Assembly: GCF_000021305.1 (NCBI RefSeq)
Contig: NC_011772.1
Span: forward strand, 4,626,001-4,690,000
Direction of reading: 5' to 3'
DNA: 64,000 nucleotides
Source of the DNA: Bacillus cereus G9842
GTDB taxonomy: Bacteria; Bacillota; Bacilli; Bacillales; Bacillaceae_G
Shown here: positions 30,392 through 39,589 of the stretch, one piece after another
Numbering within the stretch: the stretch's first letter is position 1
How the letters are laid out: each line of letters starts with the position of its first letter
The notes under the pieces: generated by a model
What the model saw: only the letters and a program-made list of their open reading frames with translations
Told to the model about the DNA's origin: nothing
The model's database searches: none
Made by a program: the position numbers and the translations under genes

Positions 30392-31446
30392 TACTTCTTA
30401 TTTGCATCAGTGTCTTCAGTCTAACTGGTTGTTTACAAAAAAATATTATTGATGATGTTCAGCTCATTCAAGGAGCTGCCTTCGATACAGCAAAAGATAA
30501 TAAAGTAAAAGTTACATTTGTTTGTCCCATACAAAAAAAGGGAAATAAAGTTCAAGTTTATGAAGGAACAGGAAACGCAGTAAAACAAGTAAAGGCAGAT
30601 ACATCTTTGGAATCTTCGCAACCGTTCGCAAGCGGGCAAATGCGTGTTGCCTTATTCACAACAAAGATTGCTAAAAAAGGATTATCAACTTCCTTTGACA
30701 CATTAATTCGTGATGTGAATATTGGTAACTCACTGTATGTTGGACTATTAGAAGGCAGTGGTACTGAACTATTTAAAGGAAAATATAGTACCTCTTACAA
30801 TGTTGCGATTTATATAAAAAAAATGTTAGAACATAATATGGACACTGGGCCATTGCCAACTGACAATTTATATTTAGGTGCCTTCAGGTACTACCGTGAA
30901 GGACAAGATTCTTATATGCCTATCCTAAAAAAACATGGAGATAAAATAAAAATTACTGGTATTGGTCTTTTGAAAAAGGATAAGTTGGTCGGAACAATTA
31001 AGTATCACGATATGTTTGTTTTCAAAGGACTGCTAGAAAAGCACCGCTTGGACTCACATGAATTTAAAACAAATCCTGGCTATGCAATGATTAATAACAT
31101 TCGTTCCGTTCCTACCTACGAAGTAAACATAAAAGATGGGAAACCTTCTTTCTATATTCACGTTAAGATGGATGCTCGTATTCAGGAGCTTTCTAGAAAA
31201 TTTAATTTAGAAAACAAAAAAAATACAACAAAAATAGCCAAATCAATCGAAAAACAATTAGATGCAAAAGCTACAAAACTAATTAAACAGTTTAAATCTC
31301 TAAATGTTGATCCTCTTGCACTAGGAGCAAAATATAGACAACATTATCGCCCATTCAAATTAGAAGAATGGAGACAAATGTATAAAGATGTTCCGGTTCA
31401 TATAAAATACACCGTAAATATTACAAATTCTGGTGTCATTGAATGA
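30367..31446 (+). CDS. gerIC: Spore germination receptor C subunit, GerIC-like lipoprotein
   Basis: 359 residues. Lipoprotein signal with lipobox SLTGC, C22 lipidated by Lgt; the remainder is a GerC-family domain (QGAAFDTAKDNKVKVTF; GALRYYREGQ-like GAFRYYREGQ; DPLALGAKYRQHY). The frame opens earlier, but ATG 30367 starts the signal peptide MEKTKRKLILLICISVFSL. It overlaps the end of gerIB, so translation is coupled. Confidence 0.92.
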   Translation: MEKTKRKLILLICISVFSLTGCLQKNIIDDVQLIQGAAFDTAKDNKVKVTFVCPIQKKGNKVQVYEGTGNAVKQVKADTSLESSQPFASGQMRVALFTTKIAKKGLSTSFDTLIRDVNIGNSLYVGLLEGSGTELFKGKYSTSYNVAIYIKKMLEHNMDTGPLPTDNLYLGAFRYYREGQDSYMPILKKHGDKIKITGIGLLKKDKLVGTIKYHDMFVFKGLLEKHRLDSHEFKTNPGYAMINNIRSVPTYEVNIKDGKPSFYIHVKMDARIQELSRKFNLENKKNTTKIAKSIEKQLDAKATKLIKQFKSLNVDPLALGAKYRQHYRPFKLEEWRQMYKDVPVHIKYTVNITNSGVIE

Positions 31447-31457
31447 GAAATGATTGA

Positions 31458-31500
31458 ACTCCTCTCTCCAGCATGATACAACGGAGAGAGGAGTTTTTTA
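31458..31500 (+). terminator. Terminator of the gerI-type operon
   Basis: ACTCCTCTCTCC/GGAGAGAGGAGT stem, 13-base loop, then TTTTTTA. Confidence 0.9.
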
Positions 31501-31526
31501 TTATCAAATAGAGAGAGAAGATATTT

Positions 31527-31724
31527 ATGGGGGAGCTTATGTCTAAAAAATTAGTAAAGCCTATTTTAAATGGTATTTTATTTCTCGGTGTCTTTTTATT
31601 TGCTCATACATACTTAAAAAATGTTTCCTTCACACGTTATTTACTTGTCGTTATACCAATGTTACTCGTCGGTATTTTTGGCATCGATCTTATTTTATCC
31701 CTTTTAATAAAAAAAGAAGAATAA
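31527..31724 (+). CDS. Small membrane protein
   Basis: 65 residues with two hydrophobic segments (about 14-28 and 36-60) and a KKEE tail. ATG 31527 is preceded by AGAGAGAAG; ATG 31539 is alternative, with GGGGGAG only 3 bases away. Function not recognised. Own terminator downstream. Confidence 0.6.
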   Translation: MGELMSKKLVKPILNGILFLGVFLFAHTYLKNVSFTRYLLVVIPMLLVGIFGIDLILSLLIKKEE

Positions 31725-31729
31725 CAAGC

Positions 31730-31759
31730 GAACATCTTATTTCGATAAGATGTTCTTTT
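31730..31759 (+). terminator. Terminator of the 31527 gene
   Basis: GAACATCTTAT-TTCG-ATAAGATGTTC perfect stem with a stable TTCG loop and TTTT. Confidence 0.88.
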
Positions 31760-31821
31760 CATTTCATAATCACCTTATGTTACAATGAAATTCGGCAGAA
31801 AACGAGAAAGGATGAAACAAC

Positions 31822-32244
31822 ATGGCAAACGAAAAAGGTTTAGATAAAGGATTCGAACTTGTTGCAAAAATGCATGAAGAGTTCGGACATCCTGTGAAAA
31901 ATACTCCAACAAAACTAACAGAAGAGCGTGCAAAAATTCGTGCAAGTTTTATGCAAGAAGAGCTAGAAGAATTTCTAGAAGCAACGACTGTTGAAGATCA
32001 ATACGATGCACTGATTGACCTTATTTACTTTGCATTCGGAACGTTTGCCGAAATGGGCGTACGTCCTGATAAAGGATTTGAAATTGTAAATAACGCAAAC
32101 ATGGCAAAACTATTCCCTGATGGAAAACCCCGATTCCGTGAAGGCGATGGCAAAATTCTAAAACCAGAAGGCTGGCAAGCACCAGAACCACAACTTCGTG
32201 CTGAAATCGAACGTCAGCGCAAAGAAGCTGAAAAAAACTGCTAG
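31822..32244 (+). CDS. MazG-like / PRA-PH-type nucleotide pyrophosphohydrolase
   Basis: 140 residues, all-helical. EELEEFLEA (ExxE) followed by DALIDLIYFAFG (DxxD-type) is the metal-binding pattern of all-alpha NTP pyrophosphatases. It carries a C-terminal Lys/Pro-rich tail. Probably hydrolyses a nucleotide triphosphate or dNTP; substrate not known. GAAAGGATG precedes the ATG. Confidence 0.78.
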   Translation: MANEKGLDKGFELVAKMHEEFGHPVKNTPTKLTEERAKIRASFMQEELEEFLEATTVEDQYDALIDLIYFAFGTFAEMGVRPDKGFEIVNNANMAKLFPDGKPRFREGDGKILKPEGWQAPEPQLRAEIERQRKEAEKNC

Positions 32245-32267
32245 GATTTCCTAGCAGTTTTTTATTA
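32233..32267. terminator. Bidirectional terminator
   Basis: AAAAAACTGCTAGG/CCTAGCAGTTTTTT hairpin overlapping the end of the pyrophosphohydrolase gene and facing the His-rich gene. Confidence 0.9.
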
Positions 32268-32287
32268 TGTCTTTTTTCTGCAATTCA

Positions 32288-33313
32288 TTAATGACCCACG
32301 TGTCCCGCGTGTCCTGCTGCTCCACTAATGCTAGCTGCTCCTGCCGCTGCCCCTGCTGCTCCTGCTCCAATTCCACCTGCCCAAGGAGAAGATTGTTGCT
32401 GTTGATATTGTTGGTATTGTTGGTGCTGTTGGTGCTGTTGACTATGTTGGCCTTGATGACCGTGTTGACCGTGGTGACCTTGGTGACCTTGGTGACCTTG
32501 GTGACCTTGGTGACCTTGGTGACCTTGGTGACCTTGGTGACCTTGGTGACCTTGGTGGCCTTGGTGGCCTTGGTGGCCGTGATGGCCTTGATGACCTTGA
32601 TGGCCTTGATGGCCTTGATGGCCTTGATGGCCTTGATGGCCTTGATGGCCTTGATGGCCTTGATGGCCTTGGTGAGTTTGATAAAGAACAGCTTGCGGAT
32701 GAATGTGGTGGTGACCGTGGTGATGTACTTGTTGTTGATGACCGTGGTGACCTTGGTCATGATGGTGTCCATGATGACCGTGGTGACCTTGGTGATGATG
32801 ATGTCCATGATGACCGTGGTGACCTTGGTGATGATGATGTCCATGATGACCGTGGTGACCTTGGTGATGATGGTGTCCATGATGACCATGTTGGCCTTGA
32901 TGATGGTGATGTCCATGATGACCGTGAACAACTTGCGGATACCCACCTATTCCTCCAGCTACAACACCCACTCCCGGTACCGGGAATCCTGTCTGCACTC
33001 CTCCAACGAAAGAAGGAAATGTAGTTGGTGCTCCTACTGGAAATCCTGTCTGTACGCCAGCTACTGATGTCGGAAATCCTCCTGTTACTGTAGGCATTCC
33101 ACCCCCTGATGTCGAAAAGCCCCCCATTGATGTAGGCATTCCAGTTTGCATGCCAGCTACCGATGTTTGGAACCCTCCTGCTGCTCCACCCATCCAGCTC
33201 GGAATTCCACCGTATCCTTGTTGGCCAGCCCCTCCCATTAACATCATTTGTTCATAACTATCCGATTCACCTCCGAAGAAGCCATGTGGTGCATTATTGT
33301 CCATCCCTTTCAT
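32288..33313 (-). CDS. His/Gln/Gly triplet-repeat protein, probable spore-surface protein
   Basis: 341 residues. An N-terminal region (about 1-125) repeats AGVQTGFP-like units; then five 12-residue units HGHHGHHHHQGH; then about twenty HQG triplets; the C-terminus is Gly/Ala-rich (WAGGIGAGAAGAAAG). No signal peptide or membrane segment. Composition is like Bacillus spore coat proteins, and histidine content suggests metal binding; both are inferences. ATG 33313 is chosen (AGAGG 8 bases upstream); ATG 33304 is possible. It stands alone between two terminators. Unrelated to known enzymes. Confidence 0.7.
   Translation of the reverse strand: MKGMDNNAPHGFFGGESDSYEQMMLMGGAGQQGYGGIPSWMGGAAGGFQTSVAGMQTGMPTSMGGFSTSGGGMPTVTGGFPTSVAGVQTGFPVGAPTTFPSFVGGVQTGFPVPGVGVVAGGIGGYPQVVHGHHGHHHHQGQHGHHGHHHHQGHHGHHGHHHHQGHHGHHGHHHHQGHHGHHGHHHDQGHHGHQQQVHHHGHHHIHPQAVLYQTHQGHQGHQGHQGHQGHQGHQGHQGHQGHQGHHGHQGHQGHQGHQGHQGHQGHQGHQGHQGHQGHQGHHGQHGHQGQHSQQHQQHQQYQQYQQQQSSPWAGGIGAGAAGAAAGAASISGAAGHAGHVGH
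32450..32935 (-). repeat. Tandem 9-bp and 36-bp repeats in the His-rich gene
   Basis: About twenty 9-bp units (coding His-Gln-Gly) span roughly 32450-32675 and five 36-bp units (coding HGHHGHHHHQGH) span roughly 32745-32935. Third-position differences (GGTGACC, GGTGGCC, GATGGCC) cluster in blocks, as expected from slippage and unequal exchange. Repeats in this gene are a likely length-polymorphic locus. Confidence 0.9.
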
Positions 33314-33472
33314 TCCTTTCACCTCTTCTACTCAATTTAGCCTACCTTTTTTATCATATTTCCTATAGAAAAATAGGTGTTTGTCTGTATGGGAATTCCG
33401 CTCTTTTATTTATACGTAGTGGAATAATTGAAAACTTAGACTAAAGTGATCCAGAGATTATTTTCTACACAA

Positions 33473-33505
33473 AAAAGCTCAGAGCATAAATGCTCTGAGC
33501 TTTTA
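33473..33505 (-). terminator. Terminator of leuS
   Basis: AAAAGCTCAGAGCAT/ATGCTCTGAGCTTTT stem with a two-base loop. Confidence 0.92.
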
Positions 33506-33516
33506 TTTAGAATGAA

Positions 33517-35925
33517 TTAGTTTGCAACAACGTTAACAAGTTTTCCAGGAACAACAATTACTTTACGAACTGTTTTCCCTTCAATTTGGTCTTGAATTGC
33601 TTCAAGTGCAAGTTGTTCCATTTCTTCTTTTGATGCGTCTTTACTCATTGTTAGTTTTGCGCGAACTTTACCCATAACTTGAACAACGATTTCAACTTCA
33701 TCTTCTACAAGTTTAGACTCATCAAATATTGGCCAGCTTGCATATGTGATTGTTTCATTATATCCAAGTTTGCTCCATAGCTCTTCCCCGATGTGAGGTG
33801 CAACTGGTGCGATCATTTTTACGAAACCTTCTACATATTCTTTCGGAAGTGTTTCAGCTTTGTATGCATCATTGATGAATACCATCATTTGAGAAATCGC
33901 TGTGTTGAAGCGAAGCTCTGCATAGTCTTCTGTTACTTTCTTCACTGTTTGGTGGTAAGCTTTTTCAAGCTCTTTATTTGGTGCGTCAGTAATTTTCTCA
34001 CTTAATTCACCGTTATCTTGAACGAATAGACGCCATACGCGGTCTAGGAAACGACGAGCTCCGTCAAGACCATTTTCAGACCAAGCGATTGAAGCATCTA
34101 ATGGTCCCATGAACATTTCGTATAGACGAAGTGTATCTGCACCGTGGCTTGCTACGATATCATCAGGGTTTACAACGTTACCTTTTGATTTACTCATTTT
34201 CTCGTTGTTTTCACCTAAAATCATACCTTGGTTGAATAATTGTTGGAACGGCTCTTTCGTTGGAACTACACCGATATCGTATAATACTTTATGCCAGAAA
34301 CGAGCATATAGTAGGTGAAGTACAGCATGCTCTGCTCCGCCGATATAAATATCAACTGGAAGCCATTGTTTTACTTTTTCAGGATCTACAAGTGCTTCGC
34401 TATTGTTTGGATCGATGTAACGTAGGTAATACCAGCAGCTACCAGCCCATTGTGGCATTGTATTTGTTTCACGACGACCTTTTTTACCAGTCTCAGGATC
34501 AACAACATTTACCCACTCGTCAATGTTAGCAAGTGGTGATTCACCTGTACCTGAAGGACGGATGTTTTCTGTTTTCGGAAGAACTAATGGTAATTCTTCT
34601 TCCTTCACAGCTGTCATTGTCCCATCTTCCCAGTGAATTACCGGAATTGGCTCACCCCAGTAACGTTGACGGCTGAATAACCAGTCACGCAGACGGTACG
34701 TTACTTTTTGATTTCCTGCGCTCGTTACTTCAAGCCATTCAATCATTTTTGCGATTGCTTCTTCTTTATTTAATCCATCAAGGAATGCTGAGTTTACGTG
34801 TGCACCATCACCTGTGTACACTTCTTTCGTAATATCTCCGCCTTTTACAACTTCCTTCATCGGAAGATTGAATACTGATGCGAATTCATAGTCACGCTCA
34901 TCATGAGCTGGAACTGCCATTACGGCACCTGTTCCGTAAGTTGCAAGAACATAGTCAGCAATCCAGATTGGTAATTTCTCACCGTTTACTGGGTTAACTG
35001 CGTAAGCACCAGTGAATACACCAGTTTTCTCTTTCGCAAGTTCTGTACGCTCTAGGTCACTCTTCATTTTTACAGCGTTAATGTAAGCTTCTACCGCTTC
35101 TTTTTGTTCTGCTGTTGTAATTTCTGCAACAAGTGCATGTTCCGGAGCTAGTACACAGTATGTTGCACCAAATAGTGTATCAGGGCGCGTTGTGAATACT
35201 GTGAACTTCTCGTCTGTACCATCGATATTGAAGTGTACTTCTGCACCTTCAGAACGACCGATCCAGTTACGTTGCATATCTTTTAAGCTTTCTGGCCAAT
35301 CAAGCTCATCTAGATCTTCTAATAGACGATCTCCGTAAGCTGTAATTTTTAACATCCACTGTCTCATCGGACGACGCTCAACTGGATGTCCACCACGCTC
35401 ACTCTTACCGTCAATGATTTCTTCATTTGCAAGTACTGTACCAAGTGCTGGACACCAGTTTACAGGTACTTCATCAACGTAAGCTAAGCCTTTTTCAAAT
35501 AGTTTTAAGAAGATCCATTGTGTCCACTTATAGTAGTTTGGATCTGTTGTATTTACTTCACGGTCCCAATCATAAGAGAAACCTAGTGATTTAATTTGGT
35601 TACGGAACGTATTAATATTATGCTCTGTAAATTCAGCTGGGCTATTTCCAGTATCAAGTGCATATTGCTCTGCTGGAAGACCAAATGCATCCCATCCCAT
35701 TGGATGAAGAACTTTATACCCTTGCATACGCTTCATACGAGATAAAATATCTGTCGCTGTATAACCTTCTGGATGTCCTACGTGTAGGCCTGCACCTGAT
35801 GGATATGGGAACATATCTAGTGCATAAAATTTTGGTTTTTCTGTCTCATCTGGCGTACGGAATGTTTTATTCTCTTCCCAGTACCCTTGCCACTTCTTCT
35901 CAATATCTTGATGATTAAAGCTCAT
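33517..35925 (-). CDS. leuS: Leucyl-tRNA synthetase
   Basis: Charges tRNA-Leu. 802 residues, bacterial LeuS: HIGH-class motif in [18 protein letters not shown], editing domain (CP1) with [19 protein letters not shown] and [13 protein letters not shown], and the class I motif [16 protein letters not shown] precedes the ATG. Its leader carries a T-box riboswitch, so expression responds to uncharged tRNA-Leu. Confidence 0.97.
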   Translation of the reverse strand: MSFNHQDIEKKWQGYWEENKTFRTPDETEKPKFYALDMFPYPSGAGLHVGHPEGYTATDILSRMKRMQGYKVLHPMGWDAFGLPAEQYALDTGNSPAEFTEHNINTFRNQIKSLGFSYDWDREVNTTDPNYYKWTQWIFLKLFEKGLAYVDEVPVNWCPALGTVLANEEIIDGKSERGGHPVERRPMRQWMLKITAYGDRLLEDLDELDWPESLKDMQRNWIGRSEGAEVHFNIDGTDEKFTVFTTRPDTLFGATYCVLAPEHALVAEITTAEQKEAVEAYINAVKMKSDLERTELAKEKTGVFTGAYAVNPVNGEKLPIWIADYVLATYGTGAVMAVPAHDERDYEFASVFNLPMKEVVKGGDITKEVYTGDGAHVNSAFLDGLNKEEAIAKMIEWLEVTSAGNQKVTYRLRDWLFSRQRYWGEPIPVIHWEDGTMTAVKEEELPLVLPKTENIRPSGTGESPLANIDEWVNVVDPETGKKGRRETNTMPQWAGSCWYYLRYIDPNNSEALVDPEKVKQWLPVDIYIGGAEHAVLHLLYARFWHKVLYDIGVVPTKEPFQQLFNQGMILGENNEKMSKSKGNVVNPDDIVASHGADTLRLYEMFMGPLDASIAWSENGLDGARRFLDRVWRLFVQDNGELSEKITDAPNKELEKAYHQTVKKVTEDYAELRFNTAISQMMVFINDAYKAETLPKEYVEGFVKMIAPVAPHIGEELWSKLGYNETITYASWPIFDESKLVEDEVEIVVQVMGKVRAKLTMSKDASKEEMEQLALEAIQDQIEGKTVRKVIVVPGKLVNVVAN

Positions 35926-35965
35926 GAGATACCCTCCTTGAAATTCTATTTATTTTCACCGCCCA

Positions 35966-36210
35966 AAATACAAAAAACCTCTCATCCCTAGAAAGGGACG
36001 AGAGGTTATAGATTCCCGCGGTACCACCCTAAATTAATGTAAAAATATACATTCGCTTAGATCCGTAACGTGGATTAACGGCAATTGCTACTATTAGTTT
36101 CACAACTGCAACTCAAAGGCGAGTTCATAACGAAACGTGGATTGACTTGCACCGACCGTCAACTCTCTAAACCAGCTTCTATTACTACTACTCCTTCTCA
36201 CTGTTATTAC
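35966..36210 (-). promoter_or_regulatory. T-box riboswitch of leuS
   Basis: On the minus strand: stem I with AGAGAG and GGTGCAAGTC elements; the T-box AGGGTGGTACCGCG (36030-36017), whose UGGU-type bulge pairs with the tRNA NCCA end; and the terminator CCTCTCGTCCC/GGGATGAGAGG with a T run (about 36006-35966). A CTC leucine triplet at 36123-36121, on the 3' side of stem I, is the candidate specifier. Uncharged tRNA-Leu favours the antiterminator and read-through into leuS. Confidence 0.93.
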
Positions 36211-36217
36211 ACATATG

Positions 36218-36350
36218 AGTTAATGTGAACTACCCTCCACTTAGTATCTCTAAAAAGCTTACTTAAAGCGGGGCTTCTCGGTTAATCGTTACTTTTAATA
36301 ACTAACGAATTCGTCTTAAGACAGCCGAGCTATTTCCCTTGTTCTAAAGG
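36218..36350. other. Structured element resembling an IS200/IS605 right end / guide-RNA scaffold
   Basis: On the plus strand ACTACCCTCCACTTAG and ACTTAAAGCGGGGCTTCT flank a short loop (CCacTT..AAGcGG pairing), followed by CTCGG ... CCGAG arms enclosing the palindromes CGAATTCG and GTCTTAAGAC. The first part looks like the 3' scaffold of TnpB-associated elements as I remember them. No transposase or tnpB remnant is visible. It lies between yttB and the leuS T-box. Assignment is tentative. Confidence 0.35.
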
Positions 36351-36397
36351 TTGTTTTATTTAAATATATTCTAAAACATGTTACATGTTCCGTCAAA

Positions 36398-37591
36398 CTA
36401 AACTGCAATTTTTTCTTCAACTGTTTCTTCTACTTTTACTCGTTTATCATACATGCTCGTTGCTATAAGCGCTACTACAAGCATTACCATGATTGCTATA
36501 AACAATACTTCCATATTGTATAAATCAACAATCGCTCCGCCAACGACCGGCCCGAACATTTTCCCTACAGTCGCCGCGCTATTTACAACACCTTGATAAA
36601 AACCTAGTTTATCTTTTGGTGCAAGTATATTTGCAATCGTCGGAACTGCTGGCCACACAAATAATTCACCGATTGTTAATGTTACCATCGCAACGAGGAA
36701 CATCGTAAATTGCTGCGCTTGACTTAACACAATGAATGACGCCGCAAAAATGAAGATTCCAATCATAATTTGCTGTTTTAAAGAACGCTTCATCCAGCGA
36801 ATTAGCATACTAACAAGTGGCTGCGCACAAACAATCATAGCTCCATTTATCGTCCATAATAAACTATAATGACGAAGGCTAATATTCAATTCTTGCATAT
36901 GTGTTGCAATCGCTCCTTGCCACTGTACGTATGTAACCCAGCATAAAGCATATGCTACACACACGATCAGAAGTGCTTTAAATCCAGGTGTAAGTGACCA
37001 ACCTTTTTTCGTTTCGATTTCCTTTTGCACTCCTGGCTCTTTCTTGTCTTCCATACCACGGAATCCAATAAAAGCAATTAAGAAGAAAACAAAATATAAA
37101 ATAAAATTCGCTAAGAAAATATAATCAAAACGATATGATGCAACTAATCCACCACACGCTGTTCCAATCGCAATACCAACATTTTGTCCAACGTACATCG
37201 CATTAAATGCCCGTCTTCCGCCCTCTGGCCAAACCGTACCAACCATCGCATACATCGATGGGAAGACCATTCCAGAACCGAAGCCGATTAACGCTAGCCA
37301 CACAACATATAACGGCCAACCGTGGAAGAACACAAGACCTAAAATTGATACAAGTGTAATAACAATTCCTACTAAAGTTGATTTATAACCGCCCCATTTA
37401 TCAAATAAAACACCGCCGAGCAAGTTTCCGATTACACCAGTAAGCGAGTTGATCATTAATACCATTCCGGCCACAGATAAAGATTTTCCTAGGTGATCAT
37501 GCAAATAAATTGTATTAAAAGGCCATAAAAAAGAAGCACCCGTGACATTAATAATCATCCCAGCTACTAATAGCCATACTTTCCTTGGCAT
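36398..37591 (-). CDS. yttB: MFS transporter YttB-like
   Basis: 397 residues with about 12 transmembrane segments; loop 2-3 motif GGVLFDKWGGYKS. Resembles MdtG/YttB drug-efflux-type permeases; substrate unknown. The frame is open 11 codons further, but ATG 37591 has AGGAGGGG five bases away. The yttB-leuS neighbourhood is the same in B. subtilis, as I remember it. Confidence 0.83.
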   Translation of the reverse strand: MPRKVWLLVAGMIINVTGASFLWPFNTIYLHDHLGKSLSVAGMVLMINSLTGVIGNLLGGVLFDKWGGYKSTLVGIVITLVSILGLVFFHGWPLYVVWLALIGFGSGMVFPSMYAMVGTVWPEGGRRAFNAMYVGQNVGIAIGTACGGLVASYRFDYIFLANFILYFVFFLIAFIGFRGMEDKKEPGVQKEIETKKGWSLTPGFKALLIVCVAYALCWVTYVQWQGAIATHMQELNISLRHYSLLWTINGAMIVCAQPLVSMLIRWMKRSLKQQIMIGIFIFAASFIVLSQAQQFTMFLVAMVTLTIGELFVWPAVPTIANILAPKDKLGFYQGVVNSAATVGKMFGPVVGGAIVDLYNMEVLFIAIMVMLVVALIATSMYDKRVKVEETVEEKIAV

Positions 37592-37699
37592 AGTTTCCCC
37601 TCCTATTCTATTTTTTTCGTTCATATATATAACAGTAAAATTGTAGTCGTTTTTAAATAGGAAGGCAACTGATTAATAGTTGATGAAATTCAGATAATG

Positions 37700-37765
37700 G
37701 TTCATCGGTAAATGAAATTATACTGATCCCTGTTTGAAAATATATTGACTTACCGACAAAAACGA
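37700..37765 (+). repeat. Repeat family B copy upstream of yttB
   Basis: CATCGGTAAATGAAATTATA, then GAAAATATATTGACTTACCGACAA and AACGACAT. Shares the GGTAAATGAAATTATA part with the 61400 copy and the CTTACCGACAA part with the 9511 and 43258 copies. It lies next to the khtU terminator. Confidence 0.55.
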
Positions 37766-37781
37766 CATCAGTAACAATATA

Positions 37782-37828
37782 TAAATAAGGGGAGACTGTA
37801 TGAAGTTCATACAGTCTCCCCTTATTTA
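37782..37828 (-). terminator. Terminator of khtTU
   Basis: AAATAAGGGGAGACTGTATG paired with CATACAGTCTCCCCTTATTT: a 20-bp stem with a short loop. Confidence 0.92.
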
Positions 37829-37830
37829 TA

Positions 37831-39054
37831 TTATCCAACTTCTTTTTCTCGCTTCGCACGTTCTTTAGCGCTCCATTTAAATATTTTATCTAATACGGAA
37901 TATATTCTCCCAGATTCTTTCGTTAACAAAGGTCCTAACGATGCCAATATTAAAACATACAGGGCTGAGAATGGTTTAATCGTTGCCATTAAGCCGCCCG
38001 CAATTCCAATATTCGCGACGATAATGGAAAACTCTCCGCGTGATACAAGTGTTAAACCAATATTCGTAGAAGCCTTATGCGATAATCCCGCTTTACGCCC
38101 CGCAACCATTCCAGCGGTAAAATTACCGATAAGAGTAATAAAAACTGCTCCTAATGCCAACCACACTGCTCCTCCAAGTGAAAATGGATCTATACTTAAA
38201 CCGAAGCTGAAAAAGAATATAGCTCCAAAGAAATCACGAAACGGAACAACGAGCTGTTCAATTCGATCACTATGCTCCGTTTCTGAAAAGACGAGTCCTA
38301 GTAATAATGCTCCAATCGCCTCTGCAACATGAATCGTTTCTGAAAATCCTGCTACAAAGAACAAAATAGCGAATATTACAATAATAAAAATTTCATTGGA
38401 CGAAATATCTAACATTTTATTTAAAAACCTTGTAGCTTTTCTAGCAACTACAAAGAATAGTAACATATACCCTACTGCGATTAAAATGGATGTGAGAGCA
38501 CCTACAAATGACGTTGCCCCTCCGAGTACTAATCCTGAAACGACTGATAAATATACCGCTAAAAAGATATCGTCAAACATAATGATTCCTAAAATTAGTT
38601 CCGTCTCTTTATTACCAGATCTTCTTAAATCAACAATTACTTTCGCAACAATTGCACTCGATGAAATTGTTATGATCCCAGCAATAATTAATGTTTCTAA
38701 TAAGGGGAAACCCATTATATATCCGTAAAGTAAACCTAATATAAAATTAAGCGATATATGAACAGTTCCCCCAAAAGCAATTGATTTTCCTGATTTAATT
38801 AATTTTTTAATTGAGAATTCTAAGCCTAAATAGAATAAGAGGAATATAACGCCAACACGGCCAAGGAAGGAAATAACTTCTCCGCTTTCAATAAATCTTA
38901 AATCGATAAGCCCTAAATCTGGGGCATGAGGCCCCACTAGCATACCGAGTATAATGAGAAACGGAATAATCGAGAACTTTAACTTTGCAGCGAGAATAGC
39001 TGCAAAAGCGACTAATACTAACGCAGTCCCAACTTCAAAGATTAAAGTATCCAT
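37831..39054 (-). CDS. khtU: K+/H+ antiporter subunit KhtU (CPA2 family)
   Basis: 407-residue membrane antiporter with about 12-13 helices; CPA2 features include FLLFYLGLEFS and VSRGEFSIIVANIG. It exports potassium in exchange for protons. No RCK or TrkA domain is fused; that part is on KhtT, encoded directly upstream with a 3-base gap. B. subtilis KhtTU works in K+ homeostasis, at alkaline pH and against methylglyoxal. Confidence 0.88.
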   Translation of the reverse strand: MDTLIFEVGTALVLVAFAAILAAKLKFSIIPFLIILGMLVGPHAPDLGLIDLRFIESGEVISFLGRVGVIFLLFYLGLEFSIKKLIKSGKSIAFGGTVHISLNFILGLLYGYIMGFPLLETLIIAGIITISSSAIVAKVIVDLRRSGNKETELILGIIMFDDIFLAVYLSVVSGLVLGGATSFVGALTSILIAVGYMLLFFVVARKATRFLNKMLDISSNEIFIIVIFAILFFVAGFSETIHVAEAIGALLLGLVFSETEHSDRIEQLVVPFRDFFGAIFFFSFGLSIDPFSLGGAVWLALGAVFITLIGNFTAGMVAGRKAGLSHKASTNIGLTLVSRGEFSIIVANIGIAGGLMATIKPFSALYVLILASLGPLLTKESGRIYSVLDKIFKWSAKERAKREKEVG

Positions 39055-39057
39055 CGA

Positions 39058-39555
39058 TTATGAATCCCCTCCTACTGAAAGCAACTCATTAATAATTCTT
39101 TTTACTTCATGTCTTTCACCTGATAATACAAGCATATCGCCAGCTTCAATGATAGAATCTGGGCCTGGATTAAAGAACTTCTTCATATTCTTTTTCAAAA
39201 TGGCAATAATCGTTACATTATATGTGTTTCGGACATGTAAACTACCAATTGTTTTTTGTACGACTGGTGCATTATTTTCCACCTTAAACCACTCAATTGA
39301 TAATCCTTCAAAGGCCATTTCAATCGTATCTAAAGCTTGTGGCCTATACACCATTCCGCCCAATATAGCTGCAATTTGTCTCGCTTCAGAATCACGAAGA
39401 GAGACGCTTGAAATACTCTCCTCATGATCAGCATCAAAATGGTACATTTCTCTTCGGCCATCATCATGAATAACGATAACCATCTTTTCATTACCTTTTG
39501 TAATCACTTCAAACTTACATCCAATACCTGGCAGTTCACTCTCTCTAATATTCAT
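39058..39555 (-). CDS. khtT: K+/H+ antiporter regulatory subunit KhtT (TrkA-C domain)
   Basis: 165 residues: an N-terminal domain (about 1-70: IRESELPGIGCKFEVITKG) and a C-terminal TrkA_C/RCK_C domain (about 75-160) ending GDMLVLSGERHEVKRIINEL. In B. subtilis this subunit gates KhtU and binds cyclic di-AMP. GGAGGCGGAAAAT precedes the ATG. First gene of the pair; a khtS homologue was not seen upstream, where an integrase gene sits instead. Confidence 0.88.
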   Translation of the reverse strand: MNIRESELPGIGCKFEVITKGNEKMVIVIHDDGRREMYHFDADHEESISSVSLRDSEARQIAAILGGMVYRPQALDTIEMAFEGLSIEWFKVENNAPVVQKTIGSLHVRNTYNVTIIAILKKNMKKFFNPGPDSIIEAGDMLVLSGERHEVKRIINELLSVGGDS

Positions 39556-39589
39556 ATTTTCCGCCTCCTAATTTTTTTAGTTACGGCTT

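Noticed and set aside
32251..33067. Long open frames on both strands across the His-rich repeat region
   Set aside because: They are shadows of short-period GC-containing repeats that lack stop codons in several frames; neither has a credible start signal, and the products are Met/Thr/Leu-only low complexity.
35966..36350. One long T-box leader including the 36218-36350 structure
   Set aside because: The T-box from stem I to terminator is complete in about 245 bases; the upstream element has separate stems and does not match T-box parts.
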